From positions 1 through 5,927 of the forward strand of contig WAQS01000005.1 of the NCBI GenBank assembly GCA_015520115.1: 5,927 nucleotides of DNA, read 5' to 3'. The notes beneath the pieces are model-generated. The model searched no databases. It worked only from the letters and a program-made list of their open reading frames with translations, and was not told the DNA's origin. This DNA comes from Ferroglobus sp. (GTDB lineage Archaea > Halobacteriota > Archaeoglobi > Archaeoglobales > Archaeoglobaceae). Position numbers and translations under genes: made by a program. This document shows, piece by piece, positions 4,696 through 5,927 of the stretch (the stretch's first letter is position 1; the number at the start of each line of letters is the position of its first letter).

Positions 4696-4704
4696 GTTTT
4701 ATGA
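4696..4704 (-). promoter_or_regulatory. Candidate TATA box of tRNA-Leu
   Basis: On the minus strand this reads TTCATAAAA, centred about 27 bp upstream of the tRNA 5' end (4672), within the 49-bp gap after the sensor gene. It is an imperfect match to the archaeal TATA consensus but correctly placed. Confidence 0.5.
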
Positions 4705-4721
4705 ACTTTGTGGTAAAACGC

Positions 4722-5927
4722 TCATTTGTCTTCCCAGCTCCTCTTCAGGAACTTCCTAACGTTTTCAGATTCTACCCATCCTTTTTCAACCTCTCGTACA
4801 ATTTCAACTATTTTCCCTACCTGCTCCTCAATTCTTTCTTTAATTTCTCCCTCGACATCCTCTAAGAGGAGCGTTATTGCAGCAAGCGGATTCTTTATTT
4901 TGTCAACGAGAGTAGCTAAGGTTACTATGTTATCCTCGATCTGTTTCAAAGATTTCATTCTCATCTCGAACATCCTCGCTTCTTGAATGACTATCCCAAA
5001 CTGCCCAGCGAGGGTTCGCAAAAACTCAATTTTTTCCCTATCTTTTTCGTCGAAGGACTTCCGAGCTGCTACAAGTGCGCCGATTGTTTCTCCCCTCGAA
5101 ACGAGAGGTATTAAGACGTAGCTTTTTAACCCAGCTTTCAAAAGTTCTATTTCAAGATCTGTCATCTCTCCAAGCTGAAGAATGTTCTCGACAACTCTAT
5201 CCTCCAACTTAGATAAAAGCTTCTCATTCAAATTCACTTCTACATCCGAATCTTGAACGGTAAAAGGTTCCTCCCCTAAAACTAAGCAAGCTAAAAGTTC
5301 AAATCCAAGTTTTCTCCTCGCAAGCTGTAAAGCTTCTTGAATTGCCTCTCTCATCTGTTTGCCGGAGAGTATGGCATGATCGATAGAACGGAGAATTTCA
5401 AGTCTTTCAAGCGCCTCTTTAATCTCCTTCTCATAGTTCTTTTTCTCCGTCACATCTTCAATTATGTTCAAAAAAGCGTAGGGCTTGTTGTCTTTTTTAA
5501 GTAAAACCGGAAACAGATTCACCCACTTTTCTTCTCCGTCCACTTTTATTCTAAATTCGTAAGTTCCGCTTTCCCCTCTCAAAACTCTGTAAAATACCTC
5601 CATAGCTTTGTAAAGCTCTTCTTCATCAAGAAATCCTAAATCGTCCCATTTTTTCCCGACAACCTCTTCTCTCCTCCTTTTTATCATTTTAAGTGCTGCA
5701 TCGTTACAGTCAATAATTCTCATGTCCCTTCCGACAATGATTATCCCAAGAGGAGAGAACTCGAAAATGCTTCTGTACATTTCCTCGCTCTCTTTCAGTT
5801 TCCTCTCCATCTCTCTAAGCTTCGTTACATCGAGTAAAGACACCACGACACATCTAAGCTCGGGAATGGATGCCATGGTAACTAAAGCGAAGCTTCTCAC
5901 CCCATCCTTTCTCAAAATTCTTACCTC
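4722..5927 (-). CDS. PAS/GAF sensor protein with a degenerate histidine-kinase H-box (5' end outside window)
   Basis: The frame is open to the window edge, so the N-terminus is missing; about 401 residues are visible (numbered here from the TTG at 5915). The first 35 residues are the end of one PAS domain (RKDGVRSF ... VVSLLDVTKLREM). A linker coiled coil leads to a complete PAS domain at about 42-160 (YRSIFEFSPLGIIIV, CNDAALKMI, ending FLNIIEDVTEKK). A GAF-like domain follows at about 165-315 (KSYVLIPLVSRGETIGALVAAR). The C-terminus (about 325-397) resembles a HisKA dimerisation helix pair, with LVDKIKNPLAAI at 336-347. Asp338 stands where the phosphoacceptor His belongs, and no HATPase domain follows before the TGA at 4722-4724. 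It is probably a cytoplasmic small-molecule or redox sensor acting through protein contacts. It could be a divergent kinase-like family or a shortened kinase. Confidence 0.88.
   Translation of the reverse strand, partial: EVRILRKDGVRSFALVTMASIPELRCVVVSLLDVTKLREMERKLKESEEMYRSIFEFSPLGIIIVGRDMRIIDCNDAALKMIKRRREEVVGKKWDDLGFLDEEELYKAMEVFYRVLRGESGTYEFRIKVDGEEKWVNLFPVLLKKDNKPYAFLNIIEDVTEKKNYEKEIKEALERLEILRSIDHAILSGKQMREAIQEALQLARRKLGFELLACLVLGEEPFTVQDSDVEVNLNEKLLSKLEDRVVENILQLGEMTDLEIELLKAGLKSYVLIPLVSRGETIGALVAARKSFDEKDREKIEFLRTLAGQFGIVIQEARMFEMRMKSLKQIEDNIVTLATLVDKIKNPLAAITLLLEDVEGEIKERIEEQVGKIVEIVREVEKGWVESENVRKFLKRSWEDK

Noticed and set aside
4726..4986. 86-codon plus-strand frame opposite the sensor gene C-terminus
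   Set aside because: Ser/Ile-rich shadow of the coiled coil in the real gene on the other strand.

Overview
The window looks like chromosomal DNA of a hyperthermophilic euryarchaeon, most plausibly of the Archaeoglobales (inference). The coding DNA is moderately AT-rich, with AGA/AGG arginine and ATA isoleucine codons. The two structural RNA genes are very GC-rich, as expected at high growth temperature. The SRP RNA is of the archaeal type, and several genes have TATA boxes about 25 bp before the start. The genus cannot be fixed from sequence alone.

Left part (1-2910). The window opens inside the 3' end of a GspE/FlaI-type secretion ATPase gene. It overlaps by an ATGA junction a 633-residue membrane platform protein with two GspF (T2SF) domains. 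Together they form the motor/platform pair of an archaeal type IV pilus or Tad-like machine; the pilin genes are not visible. A DMT/EamA-family transporter runs the other way, and its 3' end overlaps the platform gene by 39 bp.

Middle (2945-3615). A 311-nt archaeal SRP (7S) RNA gene lies on the minus strand, with its own TATA box. It contains the SRP54-binding helix 8, a GGAG-capped helix 6, the UGUAA Alu-domain motif and closing helix 1. Behind it on the same strand is a small winged-helix regulator.

Region of small genes (3616-4672). A ribbon-helix-helix (RHH) protein with an added winged-helix-like C-terminus overlaps a previously unlisted 55-codon ORF. Next comes a second, shorter RHH-like ORF whose last 22 codons are the antisense of a tRNA-Leu(UAG) gene. 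Each RHH gene carries three tandem 10-bp repeats across its start region (TTTATACANN x3 and rTGrACGTCm x3). The unit sequences differ but the layout is the same. One 10-bp step is about one helical turn, so these are good candidates for autoregulatory operators; this is the most interesting signal in the window. The placement between two RNA genes, with an ORF running into a tRNA 3' end, suggests a small insertion hotspot or the decayed remnant of an integrated element (inference; no integrase or att duplication is visible).

Right part (4722-5927). The 3' portion of a PAS/PAS/GAF sensory protein lies on the minus strand. It ends in a histidine-kinase-like H-box in which Asp replaces the phosphoacceptor His, and it has no ATPase domain. 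It is probably a non-catalytic sensor or a divergent kinase-like protein.
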